DNA of 64,000 bases from Acidobacteriaceae bacterium UBA1307 (GTDB lineage: Bacteria; Acidobacteriota; Terriglobia; Terriglobales; Acidobacteriaceae). Both the position numbers and the translations under genes were made by a program. This document shows positions 41,929-49,687 of this stretch, one piece after another. The notes under the pieces were generated by a model. The model made no database searches, had not been told where the DNA came from, and saw only the letters and a list, made by a program, of their open reading frames with translations. The DNA lies in assembly GCA_002307235.1 (NCBI GenBank), contig DBTV01000004.1, forward strand, positions 1 to 64,000, read 5' to 3'. Within the stretch, counting starts at the first letter, position 1; every line of letters starts with the position of its first letter.

Positions 41929-42427
41929 GGCAGAAAGACCTGTAAGCCGAATTTTGTCGAGTGCGATCATTCGTCTAGACGCCGCGTTACCGCGGACGTT
42001 CAACAGCGACCTACCCGGAGGTTTCAGCCATTGCATGGAGCAGCTTTGCGGCGTCGGGCCGACGCCGGGCACACGCATTGCTCCGAGCGCGTGCCTCCCT
42101 CCCTATTTGGTCTTGCTCCGTGTGGGGTTTACCCTGCCTTCGGCGTCGCCGTCGAAGCGGTGCGCTCTTACCGCACCTTTTCACCCTTACCTCGGGGACT
42201 GGCCGTCCAGGCTTGCGCCCTTTCGGTTCGACCCCTTGCCGCGCGCAACCCGAAGATTGCCCTTGGCGTGAGGCGGTATATTCTCTGTGGCACTCGCCAT
42301 CCACGAGCCTTCACAAGCTCGCGTTCCGGACGTTATCCGGCACACTGCCCTGCGGAGTTCGGACTTTCCTCCCCCGAATCCGAGACTTGCGCCCCGGCTC
42401 CGGCAGCGATCGCCCAGCCTTCCTGCC
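41929..42427 (-). ncRNA. rnpB: RNase P RNA, bacterial type A
   Basis: The catalytic RNA that trims tRNA 5' leaders. On the minus strand the conserved blocks occur in order: GAGGAAAGTCCGAACTCC with GGGCAG (CR-I), GGGTGAAAAGGTGCGGTAAG then AGCGCACC (CR-II/III), CGGAGCAAGACCAAATAGGG (CR-IV), and near the end CAAAATTCGGCTTACAGG (CR-V). The ends GGCAGGAAGG and TCTTTCTGCC pair as helix P1, which sets the limits. At about 500 bases it is longer than the usual 350-420. The extra length seems to lie in peripheral GC-rich helices between CR-IV and CR-V. An intrinsic terminator follows. Open reading frames over it are not genes. Confidence 0.95.
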
Positions 42428-42517
42428 AGGGTTTAGTGTATCAGCGAACGAGCCGCCGAACGCTCGGATGCGTGATTCCGTCTGTACGATGTTGAACATA
42501 GATAAGAAGGGGGAGCG

Positions 42518-43312
42518 ATGCGCACAATAGCTTTACGATGCGTGTTTTATCTTGCATTGACTGTAAGCGGGATAATGTCTGCGGTGGCCCAGCAAAGCCT
42601 CCAAGTGGATCTTGTGCCTCCGAGCTTTGACGTCGCCTCCGTTCGGCCTTCTTCGCCACAAGAAACTCATCTGAATGATCTGCGCACTTATCCCGGAGGC
42701 ATGATCTCTGGGCGCGGTTGCACGCTGCGTTTTTTAATTGTGACGGCCTATCACTTGCAGCGTTTCCAGATTGTCGGCGGCCCCAAGTGGATTGATACTG
42801 CATATTTTGACCTCGCAGCTAAGCCTCCGGGGGGCGCGGCTTTCAGCGATGTAAACCCGGCGCAGACGCTTGCGCCGCCGAGCGAGGAGCAACGGCAGAT
42901 GCTGCAATCGCTGCTGGTGGAACGCTTCCATCTGCGCGCTCACCAAAGCCAGCGTGAAGGAAAAATTTCCACGCTCCGCGTGATGACCAAGGGAGCGCAT
43001 CTCGTGCCCGCAAAAGATCCGAAAACCTCTTCATGGATCGGATATGGTTCGCATGTCTTCTTGGCGGAAAACACGACCATGGCATTGTTGTCCGAGCGAT
43101 TGAGCGGTTTGTTGAACCGTCCGGTACGTGACGAAACCCAACTTACGGGTAGCTACGATTTCAACGTTGAGCAAGGTTCTCCTGAGGATGAAAGCCATCT
43201 TGGTGCATCGATCGAAAGTGCGCTGCATACGCTCGGGCTTGAACTGAAGACAGCACCGGGCCGCGTCGAAGAACTGATTGTGGATGAGGCGCAACTTCCC
43301 TCGCCGAACTAG
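42518..43312 (+). CDS. TIGR03435 family exported protein
   Basis: 264 residues. ATG at 42518 after AAGGGGGAG, then a signal peptide (LRCVFYLALTVSGIMSAVAQ). PPSFDVASVRPSSP is the signature opening of the TIGR03435 'soil-associated' family, which is highly expanded in acidobacteria such as Solibacter. YPGGMISGRGCTLRFLIVTAYH, ERFHLRAHQSQREG, RPVRDETQLTGSYDF and APGRVEELIVDEAQLPSPN are further family blocks. The function of the family is not known. It is divergent from rnpB and immediately upstream of lipB (25 bases). Confidence 0.9.
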   Translation: MRTIALRCVFYLALTVSGIMSAVAQQSLQVDLVPPSFDVASVRPSSPQETHLNDLRTYPGGMISGRGCTLRFLIVTAYHLQRFQIVGGPKWIDTAYFDLAAKPPGGAAFSDVNPAQTLAPPSEEQRQMLQSLLVERFHLRAHQSQREGKISTLRVMTKGAHLVPAKDPKTSSWIGYGSHVFLAENTTMALLSERLSGLLNRPVRDETQLTGSYDFNVEQGSPEDESHLGASIESALHTLGLELKTAPGRVEELIVDEAQLPSPN

Positions 43313-43337
43313 CTCCGGCTTCTACAATAAGAGAGTC

Positions 43338-44300
43338 ATGATCGAGTATCTCTATCTTGGGCGGATCGGTTACGGTGAGGCTCTGCAGTTGCAACAGGAG
43401 TTGGTGGAGGCGCGCGTGGCCGGGCGCATCGGCAACGTGCTGCTGCTGCTCGAACACCCGGCGGTGATCACGCTCGGGCGCAACGCCCATCGCTCGAATG
43501 TTTTAGCTTCGGACGAGCTGCTCGCCGCGCGTGGCGTCACTCTGCATGAGATCAATCGTGGCGGCGACGTGACCTACCACGGCCCCGGTCAACTGGTCGG
43601 CTACCCGATCTTCGACCTGCGCAGCCTGCGCAACGACAGCGGCGCGCGGCTCGGCCCGGTCGACTTTGTGCGTCGGCTCGAAGAGGTTCTCATCCGACTC
43701 TGCGGCCAGTTTGGCCTGCAACCCTTCCGCATCCCTGGCCTTACCGGTGTCTGGTGCCCTGCGGGCGGCGGACTCTTGGACGAGAGGCGTGCGAATGCCG
43801 CCGAAGAGCTTTCCTCCGGGGCTAAAGCCCCTGGCGATGCTGCCGGCTTTGCGCGGGGGGTGCCCCCCCCGCCTCCCTCCGCCATGGGCACTGCCGCCGA
43901 AGTCGAGCACAGCAAAGACCATCCGCAGGGCGAGGGCAAGATTGCCGCGATTGGCGTGCATGTTTCGCGCGGCGTCACCTCGCACGGGTTCGCCTTCAAT
44001 GTCCGCACGCATCTTGAGGATTTTCAACTGATTGTGCCCTGCGGCATCGCCGATCATCCGGTGACGAGCCTGGAGCGCGAGGTGGCAGAGCCGCAAGAGC
44101 TGCCGAGCCTTGAGACCATTGCGAATCAGGCGGCGCGGCAGTTTGGCATGGTCTTTGGCGAGCAGGTGCTGGCCGTCGAGAGCCTTGCGGCGCTGCGGGC
44201 GCGGATGGCGCAACGGTTTCCGGCGGGAGATACCCCGGCCACGGCTCCGGCCGAGCTCGAACGGCTGCTTGGGCATCCCGAGGCACCGGAGCGGGCTTAG
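43338..44300 (+). CDS. lipB: Octanoyltransferase (lipoate-protein ligase B) with a large internal insertion
   Basis: 320 residues, against about 210-240 in the family. It moves octanoyl from ACP to lipoyl domains, the first step of lipoate assembly. NRGGDVTYHGPGQLVGYP (73-90), GKIAAIGVHVSRGVTSHGFA with Lys201, and IVPCGI with Cys235 are the active-site blocks. Between LTGVWC (about 140) and GKIAAIG (200) there is an insert of roughly 55 residues, rich in Gly, Ala and Pro (GVPPPPPSAMG), where relatives have only a few. The insert DNA contains GGGGCTAAAGCCCC, G6 and C8 tracts. The reading frame is kept and all catalytic residues remain. It lies 82 bases before an E2 gene whose lipoyl domains are its expected substrates. 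Confidence 0.93.
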   Translation: MIEYLYLGRIGYGEALQLQQELVEARVAGRIGNVLLLLEHPAVITLGRNAHRSNVLASDELLAARGVTLHEINRGGDVTYHGPGQLVGYPIFDLRSLRNDSGARLGPVDFVRRLEEVLIRLCGQFGLQPFRIPGLTGVWCPAGGGLLDERRANAAEELSSGAKAPGDAAGFARGVPPPPPSAMGTAAEVEHSKDHPQGEGKIAAIGVHVSRGVTSHGFAFNVRTHLEDFQLIVPCGIADHPVTSLEREVAEPQELPSLETIANQAARQFGMVFGEQVLAVESLAALRARMAQRFPAGDTPATAPAELERLLGHPEAPERA

Positions 44301-44382
44301 TGCCGCGCCACGCAAGTCACCGCAATTTATAATCGCAAGGGACCTGTGATTTTTGCCGGGGCCCGCGAGGGAGTGTTGCTGC

Positions 44383-45885
44383 ATGCCAACGGAAGTCATC
44401 ATGCCCCAGATGGGCGAGTCGATCGTCGAGGGCACCATTACGAAATGGCTGAAGAAGCCGGGCGACGCGGTTGCCAAGGACGAGCCGCTCTTCGAGATCT
44501 CGACCGACAAGGTGGACGCGGAGATTCCCGCGCCGGTGGCAGGCACGCTGCTTGAGATCAAGGCCGCCGAGGGCGAAACGGTCGCCATCAACGCCGTGGT
44601 TGCGCTGATGGGTGAGGCGGGCGAAGCCGCCGCCGAAGCGCCGGTTGCCGCGGTTACGAGCGAGGCCACCGAGGTCGTGATGCCGCAGATGGGCGAATCG
44701 ATTGTCGAAGGCATCATCACGAAATGGCTGAAGAAGCCGGGCGACGCGATTCTCAAGGACGAGCCGCTGTTTGAGATTTCGACCGACAAGGTGGACGCGG
44801 AGATTCCCGCGCCGGTTTCGGGTACGCTGCTGGAGATTGTGGCTGCCGAGGGCGAAACGGTCGCCATCAATGTGGTGGTCGCGCGGATCGGTGGCAGTGG
44901 TGCCGCGCCGGTTGCCTTGGCGGCACCGGCCGCAGCGGTGAAGAGTGCGCCCGCGCCGGTGGCTGCGCCGAAGCCCGAGGCCGTGCCGGAGCCGGTCGGG
45001 CGCCGACTGCGTTCGTCGCCGCTGGTGCGCCGCATCGCGCGCGAGAATCAGCTTGATCTGCGCCAGGTGCCGGGTACGGGATCGCAGCAGCGCATCACCA
45101 AGGAAGACATTCTGCGCTACCTCAAGGACAACGGTCCGGGTGGCGCCGTGGCCGCGCCGGCCGAGCCGCTGCCGCATGTGCCGGGCGAGCTGGTGCCGAT
45201 GACCAAGATGCGCTCGATCATCGCGCAGCGACTGCTTGAGAGCAAGCAGACCGCGCCGCACGCGCACAATGTTTACAAGGTCGACATGACGCACATCGTG
45301 CGCATTCGCCAGCGCGAGCGCGCCAACTTTGAGAAGAAGCACGGCATCAAGCTGACGTATATGCCGTTCATCGCGGCGGCCACGGTGGAGGCGCTGCGCA
45401 AGTACCCCATCGTGAATGCCTCGCTGGAAGGCAACTCGATCCGCTACCATCGCGCCATCAACATCGGCATTGCGGTGGCGCTCGACTGGGGGCTGATCGT
45501 GCCGGTGATTACGCATGCCGAGTCGCGCAGCTTCGTCGATCTGTCGCGCGCCATTGTCGATCTGGCCGCGCGCGCACGCACCAAGAAGCTGATGCCGGAC
45601 GAGACCTCGGGCTCGACCTTTACGCTCACCAACGCGGGCGTCTTCGGTGGCGTCTTCGGCACGCCGATCATCAACCAACCTGAGTCGGCGATTCTGGCCA
45701 TCGGCGGGCTGAACAAGGAGCCGGTCGTGGTGACCGACGCCGAGGGCAACGACTCGATCGCCATCCGCTCGATGCAGTACTACTGCATGGGCATGGATCA
45801 CCGGCTGATCGACGGCGCCGATTCGGGCAAGTTCATGACCACCTTCAAGGAGACGCTTGAGCACTGGGATCGCCCGCTCGACTAG
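44383..45885 (+). CDS. 2-oxo acid dehydrogenase E2 component (dihydrolipoamide acyltransferase), two lipoyl domains
   Basis: 500 residues. Two lipoyl domains (about 3-78 and 96-171) carry the lipoylated lysines Lys43 and Lys136 in EISTDKVDAEI. They are almost identical, also in DNA, so they arose by an internal duplication. A Pro/Ala linker leads to a peripheral-subunit-binding domain (about 209-247, SSPLVRRIARENQLDL) and the catalytic domain with DHRLIDGADSGKF (HxxxDG) near the end. It passes acyl groups from lipoate to CoA. Whether the complex is for pyruvate, 2-oxoglutarate or branched-chain oxo acids cannot be read; no E1 or E3 gene is in the window. ATG at 44383. The gene lies after lipB. 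Confidence 0.93.
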   Translation: MPTEVIMPQMGESIVEGTITKWLKKPGDAVAKDEPLFEISTDKVDAEIPAPVAGTLLEIKAAEGETVAINAVVALMGEAGEAAAEAPVAAVTSEATEVVMPQMGESIVEGIITKWLKKPGDAILKDEPLFEISTDKVDAEIPAPVSGTLLEIVAAEGETVAINVVVARIGGSGAAPVALAAPAAAVKSAPAPVAAPKPEAVPEPVGRRLRSSPLVRRIARENQLDLRQVPGTGSQQRITKEDILRYLKDNGPGGAVAAPAEPLPHVPGELVPMTKMRSIIAQRLLESKQTAPHAHNVYKVDMTHIVRIRQRERANFEKKHGIKLTYMPFIAAATVEALRKYPIVNASLEGNSIRYHRAINIGIAVALDWGLIVPVITHAESRSFVDLSRAIVDLAARARTKKLMPDETSGSTFTLTNAGVFGGVFGTPIINQPESAILAIGGLNKEPVVVTDAEGNDSIAIRSMQYYCMGMDHRLIDGADSGKFMTTFKETLEHWDRPLD

Positions 45886-45910
45886 CGGCGTGCCTCCTCG
45901 AAAGCCAGGA

Positions 45911-45939
45911 AAAAGCCTCGTAGCGCGCGAGGCTTTTTT
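45911..45939 (+). terminator. Intrinsic terminator after the E2 gene
   Basis: Stem AAAAGCCTCG (45911-45920) with CGAGGCTTTT (45928-45937), a seven-base loop and two further T after it. It begins 25 bases after the E2 stop. Confidence 0.85.
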
Positions 45940-46071
45940 CTTTGGGGAGGCTCGAGCAAAAAGCGTAAAAGGGGAAGAAAAAAAAGGAGGCGCGGAGTGC
46001 CCGGTGCGGTGTAGACTTCGGTCCGAGATTTTTCTGGGTTCCGAAATCATCCGATACGAGGAGAGACGCCG

Positions 46072-46398
46072 ATGTGGAGTTACGAAGAGGCACGCGCACG
46101 GTTCGTGCAGGATCTGGAAGACTGGCGCGCCGGGGTGCGCACTCTGGCGGCGACCGCTGAGGCCGAGGCGGTCAGCACCGATATGGATCTGCGTAAGGTC
46201 GAGCGCATTCGTCATGCAACGCACGACTATTCCGCCTCGGGCCACGAGCTGCTAAGCAAGGGCGAGTGGCTGGGCCAGTGGCTCTGCTCTGAGAAAAAAG
46301 CCGCAGCGCCGCAACGTGCACAACTGACGGCAACCATCGCCGAGATTGAGTCGAGCCTCGACGAGCTCGATACGATTCTGGCGCGCATGCAGCGCTGA
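46072..46398 (+). CDS. Hypothetical small helical protein
   Basis: 108 residues, mostly charged and helical, with a likely C-terminal coiled coil (ATIAEIESSLDELDTILARMQR). ATG at 46072 with GAGGAGAG upstream. It has no cysteine pairs, membrane segment or signal. I recognise no family. Its stop lies only four bases from the stop of the convergent DUF3667 gene, so the two share a terminator-free junction. Confidence 0.75.
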   Translation: MWSYEEARARFVQDLEDWRAGVRTLAATAEAEAVSTDMDLRKVERIRHATHDYSASGHELLSKGEWLGQWLCSEKKAAAPQRAQLTATIAEIESSLDELDTILARMQR

Positions 46399-46402
46399 AG
46401 AA

Positions 46403-47323
46403 TCAGGCTCTGATGTAGGCTGCGGCAACGGCGGCCAGAAGAACCAGCAAAAGCGCGGGCAGGTAGATGGCGCTGAGCGCTGCGATGCGCAGCGCCGTTC
46501 TCAGGTGCGTGCCGCCGAAGACCCGGCGCATCGAATGATGCAGGTACATCAGCGGGGCAAAGAGGACGACGAAAAATACCAGTGTATCGATCAGTCCGCT
46601 GTGAAGCCACGACGCCAGCACTCCCATGGCGAAGAGCAAAAAGACGATGGCATGGTAGTGCAGCGAAAAATAGATGTAGGCCGGGTAGCGATAATGTCGC
46701 TTGTAGTAGGCCATCCGCAGTGCCAGCGCGAAGACGGGAATCATCAAAAAGATGGCGTGCGAGATGTTGGTCATCATCTCGTGCTCGAAGGCCTCGGAGC
46801 TTGCGATCTTCTTGTTCAGGTACTTCATCAGCCACGAATATTTTTGTGATTTTTGGGCCTCGTCATCGCCGATCTTGATCGTGAGCCCGTCGCCGTCCTT
46901 GTCTTTCTGCACCTGCACGGAATCGTCCTTGTCCGTGTACTGCTCGCCCTGGTCTGCCTGTTTGACCCCGGCCTTGCCGGAGTGTTTCTCGGTGGGGTCG
47001 TGCGCCATAAGCAGAAAGAAAAGCAGACTCATCGTCAGATAGAGCCGCACCGGTCCGATAAAGCGTGCGCGCCGGCCCGAGAGAAACTCGGCCGTCAGCT
47101 GTCCCGGGTGAAAGACCAGCATCTTGAAGGTCAAAAAGATCTTGCCGTCCAGATGCAAAAGCTCGTGGGTGAGTTCGTGCAGCAGGTCGTGCATGGTCGG
47201 GTCCAGCGGCCGGTCGGTCTGTCCGCAATGGGCACAAAAGTGGCCATGCAACTCGGTTTCGCAGTTCTTGCACTGCGCCTGCACGTCGGTTTCGAGAGAA
47301 GGCGAAACGAGATCTGTACTCAT
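46403..47323 (-). CDS. DUF3667-type membrane protein with zinc ribbon
   Basis: 306 residues. An N-terminal zinc ribbon (CKNCETELHGHFCAHCG, about residues 18-34) is followed by HDLLHELTHELLHLDGK and TFKMLVFHPGQLTAEFLSGRRARFIGPVRLY (69-99), which is the core of the DUF3667/YndJ-like family. Four or five membrane segments follow, with an acidic, probably extracytoplasmic loop (about 115-165) rich in Asp, Lys and Gln. The function is unknown. ATG at 47321-47323. Divergent from the YkgJ-like gene. Confidence 0.85.
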   Translation of the reverse strand: MSTDLVSPSLETDVQAQCKNCETELHGHFCAHCGQTDRPLDPTMHDLLHELTHELLHLDGKIFLTFKMLVFHPGQLTAEFLSGRRARFIGPVRLYLTMSLLFFLLMAHDPTEKHSGKAGVKQADQGEQYTDKDDSVQVQKDKDGDGLTIKIGDDEAQKSQKYSWLMKYLNKKIASSEAFEHEMMTNISHAIFLMIPVFALALRMAYYKRHYRYPAYIYFSLHYHAIVFLLFAMGVLASWLHSGLIDTLVFFVVLFAPLMYLHHSMRRVFGGTHLRTALRIAALSAIYLPALLLVLLAAVAAAYIRA

Positions 47324-47394
47324 AAGGTATTTCTCTTAGCTTGCGACTTCCCTCCCGCGCGGTCAAGTCTGCCTGCCTCGGCTATGCTCGATGT

Positions 47395-47994
47395 ATGCGC
47401 CCTGAACGCGACAACGAACTGATGCAAATCACCGAAGCAGCACTGGCCTCGGCCGCCGCGCGCGCCGGTGACCAACTCGCCTGCAAGCCCGGCTGCGATG
47501 CCTGTTGCCACGGGGCCTTCGCCATCAACGCACTTGATGCGTCGCGGTTGCAGATGGGTTTTTCCCTGCTCGAAAAAGAGCATCCTTCCCTCGCCGCAAC
47601 GGTGCGTGCGCGCGCTGAAGCCTGGATTGCCGACAACGGTGCGGAGTTTCCGGGCGATACGGCCACCGGCGTGCTCGGCACGAGCGACGAAGATCAGGAT
47701 AAATTCGAGGACTTCGCCAACGATCCCGCCTGCCCGGTGCTCGATCCGGCGACCGGCCGCTGCGATCTGTATGCATGGCGGCCGATGACCTGCCGCGTTT
47801 TCGGTCCCCCGGTGCGCAATGAGGGCGATGCGCTGGGCTGTTGCGAACTGTGCTTTGTCGATGCCGCGCCCGAGCAAATGCTGGCCTGCGAAATGCACTT
47901 GCCCACCGCGCTTGAAGAAGAACTGCTTGCCGAAACAGGCGACGAGCGACAGACGGTCATCGCCTACGCGCTCACGCGCTTCCGCGCACGTTGA
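47395..47994 (+). CDS. YkgJ-type cysteine-cluster protein
   Basis: 199 residues from ATG 47395. CKPGCDACCHGAF, then DPACPVLDPATGRCDLYAWRPMTCRVFG, and GCCELCF give the pattern of the YkgJ/UPF0153 family, which binds iron-sulfur or zinc through these cysteines. The role is not known; some relatives have been linked to metal handling or to modification enzymes. It lies 21 bases upstream of alr on the same strand, so they may be co-transcribed, although no functional link is evident. Confidence 0.85.
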   Translation: MRPERDNELMQITEAALASAAARAGDQLACKPGCDACCHGAFAINALDASRLQMGFSLLEKEHPSLAATVRARAEAWIADNGAEFPGDTATGVLGTSDEDQDKFEDFANDPACPVLDPATGRCDLYAWRPMTCRVFGPPVRNEGDALGCCELCFVDAAPEQMLACEMHLPTALEEELLAETGDERQTVIAYALTRFRAR

Positions 47995-48015
47995 GCGCGG
48001 CGCTACACTAAACAG

Positions 48016-49215
48016 GTGAGCTTTCCAGTGTCCAAACGCCCCTGCTGGGTCGAGATTCGCCCGCACGCCATCGAGCAAAACTATCGTTTTCTTTCTTCCC
48101 TCGCCGCGCCGCATGCTGAGGTGCTGGCCGTGGTGAAGGCCAATGCCTACGGCCACGGGCTCGCGCTCTGCGCTCCGGCGGCGGTGCGTGGCGGCGCCCA
48201 GTGGCTGGCGGTGACCAGCGTTGAAGAGGCCGTTGAAACGCGCGCCCTGTGCCCCGACGCGCGCATCGTGGCCATCGGCGGCCCCATGCCCGGCCAAAGC
48301 CCCGAGGTGGTCGCGCACAACCTCACCGTGCTGCTTTGGGAGCCGTGGCAGATCGAGGAGATGGAGGCTGCCGCGCGCGCCGCTGGCTTCTGCCCAGGCG
48401 CCTATCCCGTGCATCTCGAAATCGACACCGGCATGAGCCGTCAGGGTGCGTTCCCTGGCCAGCTTGCCTCGCTGCTCAAGCACTTTACGCCGGGCTCGCC
48501 CTTGCGCCTTGAAGGCGTGATGACGCATCTTTATGCGGCGGACGAGGGCGACGGCACGGCGACGCGCCAGCAGTTCGTGCAGATGGAAGAGGCTCTGCGC
48601 ACGGTTGCGATGGCGGGCTTTTATCCTGACTGGCTCAACGTGGGAGCCTCGGCGGCCCTGGTTGCCGGCCTTGCCGAACCGCTCGGCGCGCTGGCGGCGC
48701 GCTTCGGCATGCGCGCCTTGATTCGCCCCGGCCTCGCGCTCTACGGCGTGGTGCCGCGCTTTGAACCGAGCTTTGAAAAAGAGCCGTCGTCGATCGCCGC
48801 CGCGCGGGCAGCGCTCGAGCCGGCGCTCGTCTGGAAGACGCGCATCCTCGGCGTACGCACGATTCCCGCAGGAACAACCGTGGGCTACAACGGCACCTTC
48901 GTCGCCAGCGAGCCGATGAAGATCGGCCTCGTTGCCGCCGGTTATGCCGACGGGCTTGACCGCCATCTGGGCAACCATTTCCAGATGCTGGTGCGCGGCC
49001 AGCGCGCGCCGCTGGTGGGCCGCGTTTGCATGGATCACGCCATGCTTGACGTGACGGAGATTGCCGGTATTGAAGCGGGCGACGAGGTGGTCATTCTCGG
49101 CACGCAGGGCAAAGAAACCATCACGGCGCAAGAGCACGCCGATGCCACCGGCACGATTCCCTGGGAGGTTTTCACCCGGATCGGATCGCGCGTACCGCGC
49201 ATTGCCGTCGAATAA
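48016..49215 (+). CDS. alr: Alanine racemase
   Basis: 399 residues. It converts L- to D-alanine for peptidoglycan, with pyridoxal phosphate. VVKANAYGHG carries Lys41 that binds the cofactor. HLEIDTGMSRQGA, GVMTHLYAADE, RPGLALYGVVP and VGYNGTF (containing the second catalytic residue, a tyrosine, from the partner subunit) follow, and GRVCMDHAMLDVT is the C-terminal beta-domain signature. GTG start at 48016 preceded by AACAG, so the ribosome site is weak and coupling to the upstream gene is possible. A strong terminator follows. Confidence 0.96.
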   Translation: MSFPVSKRPCWVEIRPHAIEQNYRFLSSLAAPHAEVLAVVKANAYGHGLALCAPAAVRGGAQWLAVTSVEEAVETRALCPDARIVAIGGPMPGQSPEVVAHNLTVLLWEPWQIEEMEAAARAAGFCPGAYPVHLEIDTGMSRQGAFPGQLASLLKHFTPGSPLRLEGVMTHLYAADEGDGTATRQQFVQMEEALRTVAMAGFYPDWLNVGASAALVAGLAEPLGALAARFGMRALIRPGLALYGVVPRFEPSFEKEPSSIAAARAALEPALVWKTRILGVRTIPAGTTVGYNGTFVASEPMKIGLVAAGYADGLDRHLGNHFQMLVRGQRAPLVGRVCMDHAMLDVTEIAGIEAGDEVVILGTQGKETITAQEHADATGTIPWEVFTRIGSRVPRIAVE

Positions 49216-49238
49216 TCGCCGGTGTTTTCGCGTGGACA

Positions 49239-49272
49239 AGAGGCTCAGTCATGGACTGGGCCTCTCTTTTTT
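49239..49272 (+). terminator. Intrinsic terminator after alr
   Basis: A 12-pair stem with one GU pair (49239-49250 with 49254-49265), a three-base loop ATG and a T-run at 49267-49272. It starts 23 bases beyond the alr stop. Confidence 0.9.
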
Positions 49273-49308
49273 GTGCGGCACAGATTCGGCTGCTTTGAGT
49301 TTGATACC

Positions 49309-49347
49309 TTGACCGTCTACCTGTGTAAGGTGTAGATATTCTAGGTA
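49309..49347 (+). promoter_or_regulatory. Probable promoter of PadR/ADOP pair, leaderless
   Basis: TTGACC (49309-49314) and TAGATA (49333-49338) are spaced by 18 bases. The ATG at 49347 lies only eight bases after the -10 box, so transcripts would start at or within a base or two of the start codon. No ribosome site precedes the ATG. A partial dyad (TCTAC 49316-49320 against GTAGA 49332-49336) overlaps the promoter and could be the PadR operator. Confidence 0.55.
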
Positions 49348-49676
49348 TGGGAAAACCAAACGATCTTGTACAGGGAACGCTCGATCTTTTGATCCTCAAG
49401 ACGATTCGCCTGGAGCCGTTGCACGGTTGGGCCATCGCCAAACGCATTCAGCAACTTTCGGGTGAGGTATTGCAGGTGCAGCAAGGCTCGCTCTACCCGG
49501 CGCTGCACCGGCTTGAACAGCAGGGTTGGGTCAGAACCAAGTGGGCCGAGAGCGAGACCGGCCGTCAGGCGCGCTTCTACACGCTCACCGCCGCCGGTCG
49601 CAAGCAACTGGACGCGGAGACGGCCAACTGGAACCGGCTTTCGACCGCCATCAATCTGATCGTAGGTGAGGCCTGA
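49347..49676 (+). CDS. PadR-family transcriptional regulator
   Basis: 109 residues, the size of the short PadR group. LVQGTLDLLILKTIRLEPLHGWAIAKRI (7-34) and QGSLYPALHRLEQQGWV form the winged helix, and GRQARFYTLTAAGRKQL the wing. It should bind a dyad in its own promoter and repress this operon. In acidobacteria such PadR proteins almost always precede ADOP permeases. The permease start is 11 bases beyond its stop. The inducer is unknown. Confidence 0.93.
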   Translation: MGKPNDLVQGTLDLLILKTIRLEPLHGWAIAKRIQQLSGEVLQVQQGSLYPALHRLEQQGWVRTKWAESETGRQARFYTLTAAGRKQLDAETANWNRLSTAINLIVGEA

Positions 49677-49687
49677 GGAGGCGCGCG

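Noticed and set aside
42011..42499. Open frames over the RNase P RNA gene
   Set aside because: The conserved RNase P blocks explain the sequence. The frames have no ribosome sites and no protein family character.
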